In this document: piece after piece, positions 42,238 to 51,611 of the stretch
Layout: every line of letters begins with the position of its first letter
Position numbering within the stretch: the stretch's first letter is position 1
Assembly: GCF_003333315.1 (NCBI RefSeq)
Contig: NZ_PSYR01000001.1
Span: forward strand, 186,001-250,000
DNA from: Acidiferrobacter thiooxydans
Lineage (GTDB): Bacteria > Pseudomonadota > Gammaproteobacteria > Acidiferrobacterales > Acidiferrobacteraceae
Direction: 5' to 3'
Length of the DNA: 64,000 bases
The notes under the pieces: model-generated
Seen by the model: only the letters and a program-made list of their open reading frames with translations
What the model was told of the DNA's origin: nothing
Database searches by the model: none
Translations under genes and position numbers: made by a program

Positions 42238-43611
42238 ATGAATGACGCTTTCGATGCCTCACTCGTCGCCCGTTATGGGGAATCGGCGCCGCGTTATACC
42301 TCGTACCCCCCGGCGACGCAATTCCATAGCCAGTTCGGTCCCCATGACCTGGGCCGTACGCTCGCGGCCCGACCGGCGGATCGCCCGTGGTCGCTCTATG
42401 TGCACGTCCCGTTCTGCGAGTCCGTATGCTATTACTGCGCCTGTAACAAGACGATAACGAAGCACCACGACCGCGCCGGACCTTATGTGGCGCGCGTCGC
42501 CCGGGAGCTCGCGTTGTTGTCGCCCTGGCTCGGTGCGCGCCCACCCCTGGATCAGCTCCACTGGGGCGGCGGGACGCCCACCTTTCTGAGCCACGACGAG
42601 ATGCATGCCCTCATGTGTGCGATAGCCGAGCGCTTCGCGCTGCGTGCCGATGATGGCGGCGAGTATTCGATCGAGATCGATCCGCGCCATGCCTCGGATG
42701 CCACGCTCGCGCTGCTACGCTCCCTCGGATTCAACCGTCTGAGTCTGGGGGTCCAGGATTTCGACCCCGCCGTGCAGCGCGCCATCAACCGCGAGCAGTC
42801 CTTCGCGCTGGTGCGCCATGTCGCACAGACCGCGCGCGCCCTGGGGTTTCGCTCCTTGAGCGTCGACCTCATCTATGGCCTGCCGCGCCAGACCCGCGAC
42901 AGCTTCGCGCTCACACTCGACCGTCTCCTCGAGATCGCTCCGGACCGCGTGTCGCTCTTCAACTACGCGCATCTCCCGGAACGCTTCAAACCGCAGCGCC
43001 GCATCGCGGCCGCCGAGCTCCCTGACGGCCTGACCAAGATCGCCATCCTGAGCGGCACTGCCGAGGCATTGGCCGGCGCCGGCTACGTCTATATCGGGCT
43101 CGACCACTTCGCCAAGGCCGACGACGAGCTTGCGCAGGCCCAGCGCGACCGCACCCTGGCGCGCAATTTCCAGGGATATTCGACGCGCGGGCACCTCGAT
43201 GTCCTGGGGGTGGGGGCCTCGGCCGTCAGCCGCATAGGCGCGATCTACAGCCAGAATGCCTGGGACTTGAAGGAATACGAGGTTCTCATCGATCAAGGGA
43301 CGCTGCCCGTGCGCCGCGGATTCGAATTGAGTGCCGATGACGAGCTACGTCGCGAGGTGATCAACGATCTCTTGTGTCACATGGAGTGCGACGTGGCGGC
43401 TGTCGAGGCCCGTCACGGACTGCGCTTCGCCACCTATTTCGCCTCCGAACTGGCGCACCTCGAGCCCTTCATCCATGACGGCCTGGTAGAGATAGATGAC
43501 CGCAAGATTGCCGTGACCGCGCGCGGCCAGATGCTGGTGCGCGCGGTGTGCGCGGTCTTCGACCGCTACCTGCTCATCGCCGATCGCCGGCGGTTTTCCC
43601 GCGTCGTCTAA
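42238..43611 (+). CDS. hemN: Oxygen-independent coproporphyrinogen III oxidase HemN
   Basis: Radical SAM enzyme that converts coproporphyrinogen III to protoporphyrinogen IX without O2. 457 residues, usual length. The N-terminal RYTSYPPATQFH contacts substrate; HVPFCESVCYYCACNK carries CxxxCxxC plus the extra Cys of HemN; LHWGGGTPTFLS and the C-terminal HemN domain (GLRFATYFASELAHLEPFIHDGLVEI) are present. It is preceded by a perfect FNR box and followed 11 bases later by a cytochrome c gene. Confidence 0.97.
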   Translation: MNDAFDASLVARYGESAPRYTSYPPATQFHSQFGPHDLGRTLAARPADRPWSLYVHVPFCESVCYYCACNKTITKHHDRAGPYVARVARELALLSPWLGARPPLDQLHWGGGTPTFLSHDEMHALMCAIAERFALRADDGGEYSIEIDPRHASDATLALLRSLGFNRLSLGVQDFDPAVQRAINREQSFALVRHVAQTARALGFRSLSVDLIYGLPRQTRDSFALTLDRLLEIAPDRVSLFNYAHLPERFKPQRRIAAAELPDGLTKIAILSGTAEALAGAGYVYIGLDHFAKADDELAQAQRDRTLARNFQGYSTRGHLDVLGVGASAVSRIGAIYSQNAWDLKEYEVLIDQGTLPVRRGFELSADDELRREVINDLLCHMECDVAAVEARHGLRFATYFASELAHLEPFIHDGLVEIDDRKIAVTARGQMLVRAVCAVFDRYLLIADRRRFSRVV

Positions 43612-43622
43612 GAGAGATATCC

Positions 43623-43970
43623 ATGCCGCGCCCCATGCCCCTTCCGCTCCTGATCCTGGCGGTGTTCACAACCGGCGTGTCCGCCCGGGTGCTCACCGGC
43701 CGGCAGGTCTTCGATCAGACATGCCACACCTGTCATGCCCGCGGTATCGCCGGTGCGCCCCAGTTCGGCAATCGCGGTGCCTGGCGCAAGCACCTTGCGA
43801 AGGGCATGAAGGTCCTGTACGAGCACGCCATTCACGGCTATTACGGCTACAGCTTCATGCCCCCCAAGGGCGGCGACGAATCCCTGACCGATAGTGAGGT
43901 GCGCGCCGCGGTCCGCTACATGGTGGCGGCGGTCCGGCCCCACGGATTGGCCCTTGATCCGCATCAATGA
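43623..43970 (+). CDS. Small c-type cytochrome (cytochrome c5 family)
   Basis: 115 residues from ATG 43623, 11 bases after hemN. A signal peptide LPLLILAVFTTGVSA is followed by VFDQTCHTCHARG with the CxxCH heme-binding site, then YGYSFMPPKGG with the Met axial ligand and SDSEVRAAVRYM-like C-terminal helix. It is a periplasmic electron carrier. Placement behind hemN suggests joint expression when oxygen is low. Confidence 0.88.
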   Translation: MPRPMPLPLLILAVFTTGVSARVLTGRQVFDQTCHTCHARGIAGAPQFGNRGAWRKHLAKGMKVLYEHAIHGYYGYSFMPPKGGDESLTDSEVRAAVRYMVAAVRPHGLALDPHQ

Positions 43971-44000
43971 ATGGCTAGGTCATCGGACTAAGCTCGTATC

Positions 44001-45196
44001 ATGACGTCCGTAATCGCATCGTGCCTACCGAAACTGAATCTTAGAGGCCGTTCCCTGTTGCCCATCTTCCAGGGGGGCATGGGGGTGGCCATCTCCGCCC
44101 ATAAGCTCGCCTCCGCGGTGGCGCGCGAGGGCGCGGTCGGCACGATCGCAAGCGTTGATCTGCGGCATCTGCATCCGGATATCATGAGCCGCCTACGCCG
44201 CTGCCGGGATACGCACACGATGCTCGATGGCAATCTCGAGGCCCTGGATCGCGAGGTCAAGGCGGCGCGCGCCATTGCCGGGCCCGCGGCCTTCATTGCG
44301 GTCAATGTCATGCGCGCACTCAACCACTATGCCGATTTCGTCCGCCAGGCCTGTGTCAGCGGGGCCAACGCTATCGTGATGGGGGCCGGATTGCCGCTCG
44401 ATCTCCCGGAGCTGACTCAGGGGCACGACGTGGCCCTGATCCCCATCCTCTCCGAGGAGCGTGGCATTGAGGTCCTGTTGCGTAAGTGGATGCGCAAGGG
44501 CCGACTCCCCGATGCGGTCATCATAGAGCACCCCGGCCACGCCGGCGGTCACCTTGGCGCCCCGCGATTGGCCGATGTCGACTCCCCGCGCTTCGACTTC
44601 CGTCATGTCCTGAAGGAGGCCTTGGCGCTGTTCAAGAAGCTCGGTGTGGCCGCTGAACGGATCCCGCTCATTCCGGCGGGGGGCATCGGCTCGTTCCGCG
44701 CCATTCGCGATCTGCTCGATCATGGCGCCTCGGGAGTGCAACTGGGTACGGCGTTTGCGGTGACCGAGGAGTGCGATGCGCACCCGAACTTCAAGCGCGT
44801 GTTGGCCGAGGCCCGTGGCGAGGACATCGTCACCTTCATGAGCGCCGCCGGCCTGCCGGCGCGCGCGGTGCTTACCCCCTGGCTCAAGCGCTATCTGGCG
44901 CGTGAAACCGTCCTAAAGGCCCGCGCCACGGATCGCTGTGGAGGGTGTGCGAGCCGACTGGAGTGCCTGAGTCATTGTGGCTTCAAGGACGGCAACCCCG
45001 AGGCCGGGCAGTTCTGTATTGAGACCCAGCTGGCGGCGGCCGCCAAGGGCAACGTCGAGCAGGGGCTATTTTTTCGGGGGGCGCGCCCTTGCCTTTTGGC
45101 CGCGAGATCCGTCCGGTCCGCGACCTCCTCGAGTATCTCCTGACGGGCGTGGCGCCGTCCCATGCGCCACGCCCGGCCGTCTCCCTTATCGCCTGA
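44001..45196 (+). CDS. Nitronate monooxygenase-like FMN protein, apparent frameshift near the 3' end
   Basis: FMN-dependent TIM-barrel of the nitronate monooxygenase / 2-nitropropane dioxygenase family. FQGGMGVAISAHKLASAVA, EHPGHAGGHLGAPRL, PAGGIGSFRAIRDLLDHGASGVQLGT and a Cys-rich C-terminal extension (DRCGGCASRLECLSHCG) are visible. The first frame stops at 45143 after GLFFRGARPCLL, but the frame one base off continues with GALPFGREIRPVRDLLEYLL and stops at 45196, as in homologues. One extra G in the six-G run (45076-45081) would restore one frame of about 398 residues. Substrate is unknown. Confidence 0.85.
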
Positions 45197-45204
45197 GGCG
45201 TCCT

Positions 45205-45894
45205 ATGTCGTGCTGCTACGTCCTTGATCTGCGTCTGACGCCACAAGGCGTGCCGGTATCCACGTACGCCTACTCGGTCCTGCGCGAGATGGGGCCCGGG
45301 GAATCTCTGCGCATCTGGAGCCCCGAGGATCCGACCCTGCTCATGGCCCAGCTCCAGAATCACATGCGCCATACGCTCGTCTGGCACGCCGTCACCGATG
45401 GCCAGGGTTACCTGGTGACCCTGCACACCCGCGGGCCCGACGAGGCGCTCACGCTCACCGACACCCTGCGACGCGATCATGACGACATGGATGCCCGTCT
45501 CGTCCGTGCGCTGTCCCTGGTCAATGGCGGGCACTGGCGCGAGGCGGTCTCGGAGGTCACGGCCTTCGATCACGCCCTGCGTGCCCACATCCTCATCGAA
45601 AACGATCTCCTCGCGCCCCTTGCCGTCCGCGACGCCGGGGAACCGACGGCGCTCATGCGCCGCGAGCACGACGACATCCTGATCCAGCTGGATGCCATCC
45701 AGGAGGTGTGTGCGTCCCCCGAGGAGTCTTGCGCCGACCTGGACACGTGGCTTGGCCTCCTTGCCGCGAGCCTCAATAAGCACGAGTTCCGGGAAGAGAC
45801 GCTCTTGTTCGGTGCCTGGGAACGGGCCGCGAGTATCGGGCGCGGGACGCTCCTAAACGAGGTTCGCCAGCGCCTGTCGTCCCGCGCTCCCTGA
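45205..45894 (+). CDS. DUF2249-like domain fused to a hemerythrin domain
   Basis: 229 residues from ATG 45205. Residues 1-about 80 resemble DUF2249/TusA (LDLRLTPQGVPVSTYAYSVLREMGPGESLRIWSPEDPTLLMAQ) without the carrier Cys. From about 90, a hemerythrin domain: RRDHDDMDARL, FDHALRAHILIENDLLAP, MRREHDDILIQL and NKHEFREETLLF supply the di-iron ligands. It mirrors the separate hemerythrin and DUF2249 genes at 24971-25637 in fused, reversed order. Nine bases after the flavoprotein gene, so perhaps co-transcribed. Confidence 0.8.
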   Translation: MSCCYVLDLRLTPQGVPVSTYAYSVLREMGPGESLRIWSPEDPTLLMAQLQNHMRHTLVWHAVTDGQGYLVTLHTRGPDEALTLTDTLRRDHDDMDARLVRALSLVNGGHWREAVSEVTAFDHALRAHILIENDLLAPLAVRDAGEPTALMRREHDDILIQLDAIQEVCASPEESCADLDTWLGLLAASLNKHEFREETLLFGAWERAASIGRGTLLNEVRQRLSSRAP

Positions 45895-45916
45895 GCGCCC
45901 TCCGAGCTCTATGGGC

Positions 45917-46552
45917 CTATGCGGCGCGCACGGGCGTGAGCCCGATATAGAACAACACCGCGCAGTATTGCGCAATGCTCCCGCCTAGAACGAATAGATG
46001 CCAGATCTCGTGGGCCAATGGCCATTTCTCGTCGAACAGAAAAAATATCGCCCCCACTGTGTACAGAAGTCCGCCCGCGGCAAGCCACGCAAAGCCGGCC
46101 GGGGGCAGGTGGCGCATGAGGGGTTGCAGGGCGATGACGATCAGCCACCCCATGACGCCATAGAAAATCATCGACAGTCGCCGGGATCTCTGGGGGATGA
46201 ATTCCTGGACGATGCCGAGGACTGCAAGACCCCACAGGACCCCGAACAAGGACCAGCCCCACGGCCCACGCAAAGGCCCCAGGACGAACGGGGTATAGGT
46301 CCCGGCGATCAAAAGATAGATGGCGACATGGTCAAGGCGCTTGAACACCGCCCGCGCCCGGCCCGTAAGACCGTGGTAGAGACCCGACATGGCGTACAGG
46401 AATATGAGGGTAAGACCATAGATGCTGAAGCTTACGATCCGCCAGGGATCCGCGCGCAGGGCCGCGAATACGATCAACACGACGGTGCCTGCGACGGCGA
46501 GCACACCGCCTGTGATATGACTGAGACTATTGAATCGTTCGGAGCGCAGCAT
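45917..46552 (-). CDS. trhA: TrhA / hemolysin III family membrane protein
   Basis: 211 residues, seven membrane helices of the PAQR/hemolysin III type. Family signatures: FNSLSHITGGVLAVAG, AMSGLYHGLTGRARAVFKRLDHVAIYLLIAGTYTPF, and EIWHLFVLGGSIAQY. The three metal-binding His of PAQR-like proteins (YH, LDH and IWH) are kept. Bacterial TrhA has been linked to membrane homeostasis. It is convergent with the DUF2249-hemerythrin gene. Confidence 0.93.
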   Translation of the reverse strand: MLRSERFNSLSHITGGVLAVAGTVVLIVFAALRADPWRIVSFSIYGLTLIFLYAMSGLYHGLTGRARAVFKRLDHVAIYLLIAGTYTPFVLGPLRGPWGWSLFGVLWGLAVLGIVQEFIPQRSRRLSMIFYGVMGWLIVIALQPLMRHLPPAGFAWLAAGGLLYTVGAIFFLFDEKWPLAHEIWHLFVLGGSIAQYCAVLFYIGLTPVRAA

Positions 46553-46629
46553 GCCTGTCCCCCTGCAGGCAGTATACCATCAGGCCGCGCGGCCCCGTAG
46601 GCCGCCCTGTCGCCTGGTGTCCCCGATCG

Positions 46630-47103
46630 TTATGCGCGCGGTTCGCGCACGCTGTTATTCAAGCTCTCGACGAGTCCCTGGGTGAGATGGTGCAGGAGGG
46701 GCTTGGCGGCCTCGAGGAGCAGGCCGCCGATCTCCGCGCCATCGGCAAGCTTTACACCGGCCCAATACTCGGGCTCGCGTGGCGGCCGCTGCTCGGCCTC
46801 GTCGCGACGCCCCTGCAGGTAGGCGCCTTCGAGCTCGCGGGCGAGGGCCTTCGTGCGCTTCGGCCGGGACCGTTGCAGGCGGCGGCCCAGCAAGACCCCG
46901 GCGCTCAGGCTCAGACCCACGGCCAAAAGAGGGTGCTCAAGCGACCATCGAATCGGGAAAGTTACCTGACGCTCGATCTGTTCCACGGCACTGCCGACAC
47001 GCTCGCTCAAGGCGTCCAGGGTGTCGGCAAGGTCACGCCGGTGCCGCTCGGCCTTAAGACGCGCCTCCTCAGAGGAGTATACCTCTACCACTTCGTCGTC
47101 CAT
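46630..47103 (-). CDS. Membrane-associated protein, DUF3618/YqjK-like position
   Basis: 157 residues from ATG 47103. An acidic/basic amphipathic helix (EARLKAERHRRDLADTLDALSERVG) resembles DUF3618. A short membrane segment at about 60-75 (LLAVGLSLSAGVLLGRRL) follows, then a basic region (QRSRPKRTKAL) and a second amphipathic segment near the C-terminus. Third gene of a yqjD-yqjE-like trio; in E. coli these proteins associate with ribosomes or the membrane in stationary phase. Function is unknown here. Confidence 0.65.
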   Translation of the reverse strand: MDDEVVEVYSSEEARLKAERHRRDLADTLDALSERVGSAVEQIERQVTFPIRWSLEHPLLAVGLSLSAGVLLGRRLQRSRPKRTKALARELEGAYLQGRRDEAEQRPPREPEYWAGVKLADGAEIGGLLLEAAKPLLHHLTQGLVESLNNSVREPRA

Positions 47104-47116
47104 GGGGCCCCCAGGC

Positions 47117-47569
47117 TTAGATTTTTCTCCATTCGTCCTTGATGAAGGTCTTGTCGGCACTGAACTCCGATCGCGTCTTCTTCATTTGCGCGTCCTGTCC
47201 TATGCGTTTGGCATACCTTACAGCCATGGCACCGCCGATGCCGGTCAGCAATACGCCGATGATAAGCGCGCTCGCCCATACGCTTGTCATGGGGGAGGCG
47301 GCGTTCGTTATGATATCGGCGAGCCCGATGATGACGAATGCCAGCAGGCTCAAGAGGCCGAGCAAGGCCACGGCACTGTAGGCCGCGGCTTTCAGGGCGT
47401 CGGTAATGAGCGCACGCGTGCTCTCCTCGATCTCGAGCTTGATGACATTGGCCTCGCTCCGGATGATCTCGCTCGCTTCATCGGCGGCACGGCGCAAAAG
47501 ACCCTTCAGCGACATCTGGTCAACGGGCGGCCCGGGGTGCAGGGGCTGTGGATTCCAGTGCGTGGCCAT
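47117..47569 (-). CDS. Phage-holin-3-6 family (YqjE-like) membrane protein
   Basis: 150 residues: an N-terminal amphipathic helix (LLRRAADEASEIIRSEANVIKLEIEE) followed by two membrane helices (about 63-88 and 96-118) with a short loop and a basic tail. This is the PF07332 pattern (putative Actinobacteriophage Holin family), of which YqjE is the E. coli member. Despite the name it is a chromosomal housekeeping protein, not evidence for a prophage. It follows the DUF883 gene by eight bases. Confidence 0.8.
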   Translation of the reverse strand: MATHWNPQPLHPGPPVDQMSLKGLLRRAADEASEIIRSEANVIKLEIEESTRALITDALKAAAYSAVALLGLLSLLAFVIIGLADIITNAASPMTSVWASALIIGVLLTGIGGAMAVRYAKRIGQDAQMKKTRSEFSADKTFIKDEWRKI

Positions 47570-47577
47570 AGTCGTCC

Positions 47578-47814
47578 CTACCGGCTCAAGAGCTTACCCA
47601 GAATGACGCCGACACCGAATCCTATGGCGATGCTGGCGCCCGGATGCTCCCGTATGCGCTGTTCGAGGTCCCCGCGCATGGCATTGATGTCATGTTCGGA
47701 TAGATAGGCGCTCAGTCTCCGCAGCCATGCCAGGGCCTCTTCGACGCTGGGGTTGGCGTGTGCAGCGGTGGTTTCGGAACTGCCGTCGGCAGCGAATGGT
47801 TCGGCAACGCCCAT
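47578..47814 (-). CDS. DUF883 (ElaB/YqjD-like) membrane-anchored protein
   Basis: 78 residues from ATG 47814; upstream open residues are not conserved. The DUF883 hallmark is the C-terminal glycine-zipper membrane anchor PGASIAIGFGVGVILGKLLSR. YqjD/ElaB tether ribosomes to the membrane in stationary phase. First gene of the trio. Confidence 0.82.
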   Translation of the reverse strand: MGVAEPFAADGSSETTAAHANPSVEEALAWLRRLSAYLSEHDINAMRGDLEQRIREHPGASIAIGFGVGVILGKLLSR

Positions 47815-47888
47815 GGCGCACTCCGCTCGATGTTTAGGCAAGCTTAACCTACGCCGGGGGGCGAAGAATCGGACCTTCAGGGACGGTT

Positions 47889-48683
47889 TCAGCCGTGGCT
47901 TATGAGGTGCGCCAGGGGTGCGGGGAGCCACGCGCGCATCCGCACCCACGCAAGACCGATCATCTCGTGGAAGATCAACGCCGACAGGGCGAGCGCCGGG
48001 GCGTTGGGGAGGTAGGCGAGGATCGTCTGGCCACGACGCGAGCGCGTGACAAAGCCTGTGGGGGCGGGGACCACCTTGAAGCCCACCTCACGAAACAGGG
48101 CGACCGCGCGCGGCATATGCCAGGCCTGGGTCACGAGAAAGATCGAGCGGATCTTCTGGGATCGCAGGATGGCCCATGAGTAACGGGCGTTTTGCGCCGT
48201 GGTCTTCGAGCTTGCCTCCACCCACTTGACGGGGGTCGCGAAGTCCCGGTTCAGGACGCGGCGCATGAGCCGCGCAGCGGCGGTTCCACCGAGCGGGGCG
48301 CCGCCCGAGACCAGGATGGGGAGATGGGTCTCGCGAAAGAGTCGCGCGGCGTAGCGCAGGCGCACCAGGGTATCGGCACCTACGGTATCGCGTCCCCCGT
48401 ATTCCGGGGCATCGTGATAGCGGCCGGCGGCGAGCACGACGATGGCCCGCGGACCGATCGGTAGCGGGCGGCGCAAGGCCGGGTAGCTCTCCCAATCGCG
48501 TGCAAGCGGGTGGCTCACCGCCGGCAGGCTCACGATCCATAACCCGGCCCACGCCAACACCACGAGAGCGGCACCCAGGCTTGGCCTGCGCGCCGCCAGC
48601 AGTATGAGGCCCGCGGTCATCGGCAGCAGGAAAAGTCCGGGCGGGGTGAGGCAGGCGTTTACCAGGCCATGCCAGATGATCAC
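47889..48683 (-). CDS. YdcF/ElyC-like DUF218 membrane protein
   Basis: 264 residues with two N-terminal membrane helices and a DUF218 domain: [66 protein letters not shown]. ElyC/SanA-like proteins of this domain help control envelope glycan synthesis. GTG 48683 overlaps the lipA stop (GTGA), so it ends the dat-ybeD-lipB-lipA run. Confidence 0.88.
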   Translation of the reverse strand: MIIWHGLVNACLTPPGLFLLPMTAGLILLAARRPSLGAALVVLAWAGLWIVSLPAVSHPLARDWESYPALRRPLPIGPRAIVVLAAGRYHDAPEYGGRDTVGADTLVRLRYAARLFRETHLPILVSGGAPLGGTAAARLMRRVLNRDFATPVKWVEASSKTTAQNARYSWAILRSQKIRSIFLVTQAWHMPRAVALFREVGFKVVPAPTGFVTRSRRGQTILAYLPNAPALALSALIFHEMIGLAWVRMRAWLPAPLAHLISHG

Positions 48684-49642
48684 GTCCCCACGGCCTCCCC
48701 CGCGGCCTGACGGTCGGCATGGTAGGACGATCGCACGAGCGGGCCGCTCGCGACGTTATGAAAGCCGAGCCCGCGCGCGATCTCGCCGATCTCGGCGAAT
48801 TCCTGCGGCGTCACGTACCGGTCCACGGCCAGATGCGCAAGGCTCGGGCGGAGATATTGTCCGAGCGTAAGCCATTCGCAGCCGTGCGCGCGCAGATCCT
48901 TTAGTGTCTGCTCGATCTCCGCGCGGCTCTCGCCCAGGCCTACCATGAGACCGGACTTGGTGGGGATCCCCGGATGGCGCTGCTTGAAGGCCTGCAGGAG
49001 CGCAAGCGAGCCCTCGTAATCGGCGCCGGGGCGCACCGCCTTATAGAGCCGCGGCACGGTCTCCATGTTATGGTTGAAGATGTCCGGGGGCGCCACCGCC
49101 AGCGCCTCCAGCGCCGCCTCGACCCGCCCCCGGAAATCCGGTACCAGGGTCTCGATCCGGACCGTGGGGGCGCTTGCGCGTATCGCCGCGACGCAGGCCG
49201 CGAAATGGGCCCCGCCCCCATCCCGCAGGTCGTCGCGGTCGACCGAGGTAATCACCACGAAGCGTAGCCCCATGGCCGCTATGGCCTGCGCGAGGTGCGC
49301 GGGCTCGTCTTGGTCGAGCGCGTCTGGACGGCCGTGCGCGACGTCGCAGAACGGGCATCGCCGCGTACACAGCCGCCCCATGATCATGAATGTCGCGGTA
49401 CCATGTCCGAAGCATTCGCCGATGTTCGGGCATGAGGCCTCTTCGCAAACGCTATGAAGGGCGTGCTCGCGCAGGACCGTCTTGAGACGCCCCACCTCCG
49501 GAGACAGGGGCGAGCGCACGCGTAACCATGCGGGCTTGGGTGCCGGGGGAGGCCCGGGTTCGTGCGCGGTGCGCACCTTGATCTTCTGGAGCCCCTTAAG
49601 GGCCCGTGGGCGGCCGGGTTCTAAGTCCGATGTCTGTGTCAT
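48680..49642 (-). CDS. lipA: Lipoyl synthase LipA
   Basis: Radical SAM enzyme that inserts two sulfurs into octanoyl-carrier proteins. 320 residues. Auxiliary cluster motif [21 protein letters not shown] (Cys x4 Cys x5 Cys) and the radical SAM motif [13 protein letters not shown] are intact, as are [12 protein letters not shown] and the C-terminal RSSYHAD. It starts inside the end of lipB (47-base overlap). Confidence 0.97.
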   Translation of the reverse strand: MTQTSDLEPGRPRALKGLQKIKVRTAHEPGPPPAPKPAWLRVRSPLSPEVGRLKTVLREHALHSVCEEASCPNIGECFGHGTATFMIMGRLCTRRCPFCDVAHGRPDALDQDEPAHLAQAIAAMGLRFVVITSVDRDDLRDGGGAHFAACVAAIRASAPTVRIETLVPDFRGRVEAALEALAVAPPDIFNHNMETVPRLYKAVRPGADYEGSLALLQAFKQRHPGIPTKSGLMVGLGESRAEIEQTLKDLRAHGCEWLTLGQYLRPSLAHLAVDRYVTPQEFAEIGEIARGLGFHNVASGPLVRSSYHADRQAAGEAVGT

Positions 49643-50273
49643 GCAAGGGGTCTTCCGGGTGACGCCGTAAGCGTGTTATGAGTTGTGGGATCAGGATGGC
49701 GGCGACTTGGTCCATGTCCGTTGCGGCCCCGCAATCGGTGACCTGCGTCATGCGGAGGCCTTGGTAGCCGCAGGGCGCGATGGCCGCGAACGGCCGCAGG
49801 TCCATGGCCACATTCAAGGCCAGCCCATGATAGCTACGCCCGCCTCGGATACGCAATCCCAGCGAGGCGATCTTGGCGTCACCGACATAGACGCCGGGGG
49901 CGCCAGGACGCGTGCCGACATCGTCTATCTGAAAAAACGCCAGGGTGTCTTGGACGGCCGACTCCAGGGCCGATACCAGGTGCCGAACCCCGATCTTGCG
50001 GCGCGCAAGGTCGATCAACGTGTAGACGACAAGCTGCCCCGGGCCGTGGTAGGTCAGGTCCCCACCGCGATCGGTGTCCACCGTCGGGATCGAACCCGCG
50101 GGCGCGGCCTCCTTGGCGTTGCGCCCGCGCGTGTAGACCGGGGCGTGTTCCAGGACCCAGATCTCGTCTGGGGTGTCGTCTGTGCGTACCTCGCTGAATG
50201 TGCGCATCGCCTGCCAGCTCTCGTGGAAATCCACGAGGCCCTGCCAGCGATGAACCTCGAGGTCTTTGCTCAT
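49596..50273 (-). CDS. lipB: Octanoyl-(acyl-carrier-protein):protein N-octanoyltransferase LipB
   Basis: Transfers octanoate from ACP to lipoyl domains, the step before LipA. 225 residues from ATG 50273; longer readings go into ybeD. Family motifs are [37 protein letters not shown] (catalytic His/Cys/Lys set), and the Lys-Ile loop [21 protein letters not shown] with the Cys in IAPCGYQGL. It overlaps ybeD by four bases. Confidence 0.96.
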   Translation of the reverse strand: MSKDLEVHRWQGLVDFHESWQAMRTFSEVRTDDTPDEIWVLEHAPVYTRGRNAKEAAPAGSIPTVDTDRGGDLTYHGPGQLVVYTLIDLARRKIGVRHLVSALESAVQDTLAFFQIDDVGTRPGAPGVYVGDAKIASLGLRIRGGRSYHGLALNVAMDLRPFAAIAPCGYQGLRMTQVTDCGAATDMDQVAAILIPQLITRLRRHPEDPLHDTDIGLRTRPPTGP

Positions 50274-50554
50274 AGCGCCATGAGGACCTCTGGTGAGGCA
50301 CTCAAGGCCTCGTAGATGGCATCGAGCTGCATTCTGGCGGAGGCGCGGATAGTCAGGGTGATGGCGAGATAATTCCCGCCCCGGCTCTCGCGGGTGGTGC
50401 AAGACAACAGGTCCTGGGGTCCGATGTGGCGCGAGACGATCTCGTGGACCAAGGCCTCGAAGCGCGCCGAGCGTCTGCCCACTGCCTTGATATCGATCGT
50501 GCACGGAAAGGTCAGGATCTCGGGTGCCTTGTCATCGTGTCCGTTCGTCGCCAT
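50270..50554 (-). CDS. ybeD: DUF493 / YbeD family protein
   Basis: 94 residues, small alpha/beta ACT-like regulatory fold. LTFPCTIDIKAVGRRSARFEALVHEIVSRH and NYLAITLTIRASARMQLDAIYEAL match YbeD, normally encoded between dat/dacA and lipB. Its start abuts the dat stop and its end overlaps lipB. Molecular function is unknown; a regulatory link to lipoylation is suggested by position only. Confidence 0.9.
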   Translation of the reverse strand: MATNGHDDKAPEILTFPCTIDIKAVGRRSARFEALVHEIVSRHIGPQDLLSCTTRESRGGNYLAITLTIRASARMQLDAIYEALSASPEVLMAL

Positions 50555-51406
50555 CTACATCCTCCGACCCATGCGCACCTCCTCCTTGAATGTCTGGAAG
50601 GCCGCATGCAGACGATGAAACACGGGGCCGGGCCTGCCATCGCCGACCGGCTTGCCATCGATGCGCGTCACCGCCGTCACTTCACGGCTGGAACCCGTGA
50701 TGAAGACTTCGCGGGCGTCCGAAAGTTCGGCTCGGGATGGTGCGCGCTCCTCGACTACGATGCCAAGTCCGGCGGCCAGCTCCAATACCACGTCACGGGT
50801 GATGCCGCCCAGGATGAGGTGGTTGCGCGGTGCGGTGAGCAATTGCTCACCGCATACCGCGAACACGTTGCTGACCGCGCCCTCGTTGACCCGATCGTCG
50901 CGTACTAGCAGGGCCTCATCGGCACCGCGACTCAAGGCCTCCTGGACCAGCAGCACATTGGCGATGAGTGAGGTGGTCTTGATGTCGCAACGGGCCCATC
51001 GGATATCATCACAGAGTATGGCCGTGCAGGCGGCGTTGCCCGCCGGCTCCGATACCCGTGGCCGCGCATAGGCGAACAAGGTGAGGGGGGCATTCGCCGG
51101 GAAGGCATGCTGGCGGGGCGCCGCCCCGCGCGTTACCTGCAGATATAAGGTCCCGTCGCCGGTTGGCAAGGTCTCGGCCAGGCGCGCACATACCGAGGGC
51201 CAATGGACCGGACCCAGGCGTTCGTCCATACCGACCGCGGTCATGCTGGCCTTGAGGCGCGCAAGGTGCGCCGCTTCCCGGAATGGACGATGCCCATAGA
51301 CCGGTATCACCTCATAGACGCTGTCCCCAAAAACAAAGCCTCGATCGAAGACCGATACGCGGGCGCTATCCGCGGGTATCCAGTCGCCATTCAGATATAC
51401 GAGCAT
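50555..51406 (-). CDS. D-alanine / branched-chain-type aminotransferase (class IV PLP), Dat
   Basis: 283 residues from ATG 51406. Class IV aminotransferase fold: VFDRGFVFGDSVYEVIPVYG, the catalytic Lys region RCDIKTTSLIANVLLVQEAL, EALLVRDDRVNEGAVSNVFAV and LGGITRDVVLELA. The position in front of ybeD-lipB suggests D-amino-acid transaminase, which supplies D-Glu/D-Ala for peptidoglycan. A dacA gene is not present between rlpA and this gene. Confidence 0.9.
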   Translation of the reverse strand: MLVYLNGDWIPADSARVSVFDRGFVFGDSVYEVIPVYGHRPFREAAHLARLKASMTAVGMDERLGPVHWPSVCARLAETLPTGDGTLYLQVTRGAAPRQHAFPANAPLTLFAYARPRVSEPAGNAACTAILCDDIRWARCDIKTTSLIANVLLVQEALSRGADEALLVRDDRVNEGAVSNVFAVCGEQLLTAPRNHLILGGITRDVVLELAAGLGIVVEERAPSRAELSDAREVFITGSSREVTAVTRIDGKPVGDGRPGPVFHRLHAAFQTFKEEVRMGRRM

Positions 51407-51540
51407 GGGATGCCCCCTTGGCTGTCCGCGCAACCCTCTGCGGTCGCTGATTCCGTGACCCCGTGCGGCGATACCAAAACATCCGGCCCAGGGCCTGCCC
51501 CATGCCCTTTGGGATCGCCCGGTGCCCTCGGTCGATGACA

Positions 51541-51546
51541 ATTATA
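51541..51546 (-). promoter_or_regulatory. Putative -10 element for the dat-ybeD-lipB-lipA run
   Basis: TATAAT on the minus strand, about 135 bases before the dat start, in the gap between rlpA and dat. The -35 at 17-18 base spacing is poor. It is a candidate start for separate transcription of this half of the cluster. Confidence 0.4.
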
Positions 51547-51611
51547 GGAGGACCCTTCGGTACCTGCTAGCCGCCATCGGTAGCCGTAAGGGCGACGAAG
51601 CGCGAACCCGC

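Noticed and set aside
47117-47569. Prophage sign because of a holin-family protein
   Set aside because: The gene belongs to the yqjD-yqjE-like trio; no other phage gene is near.
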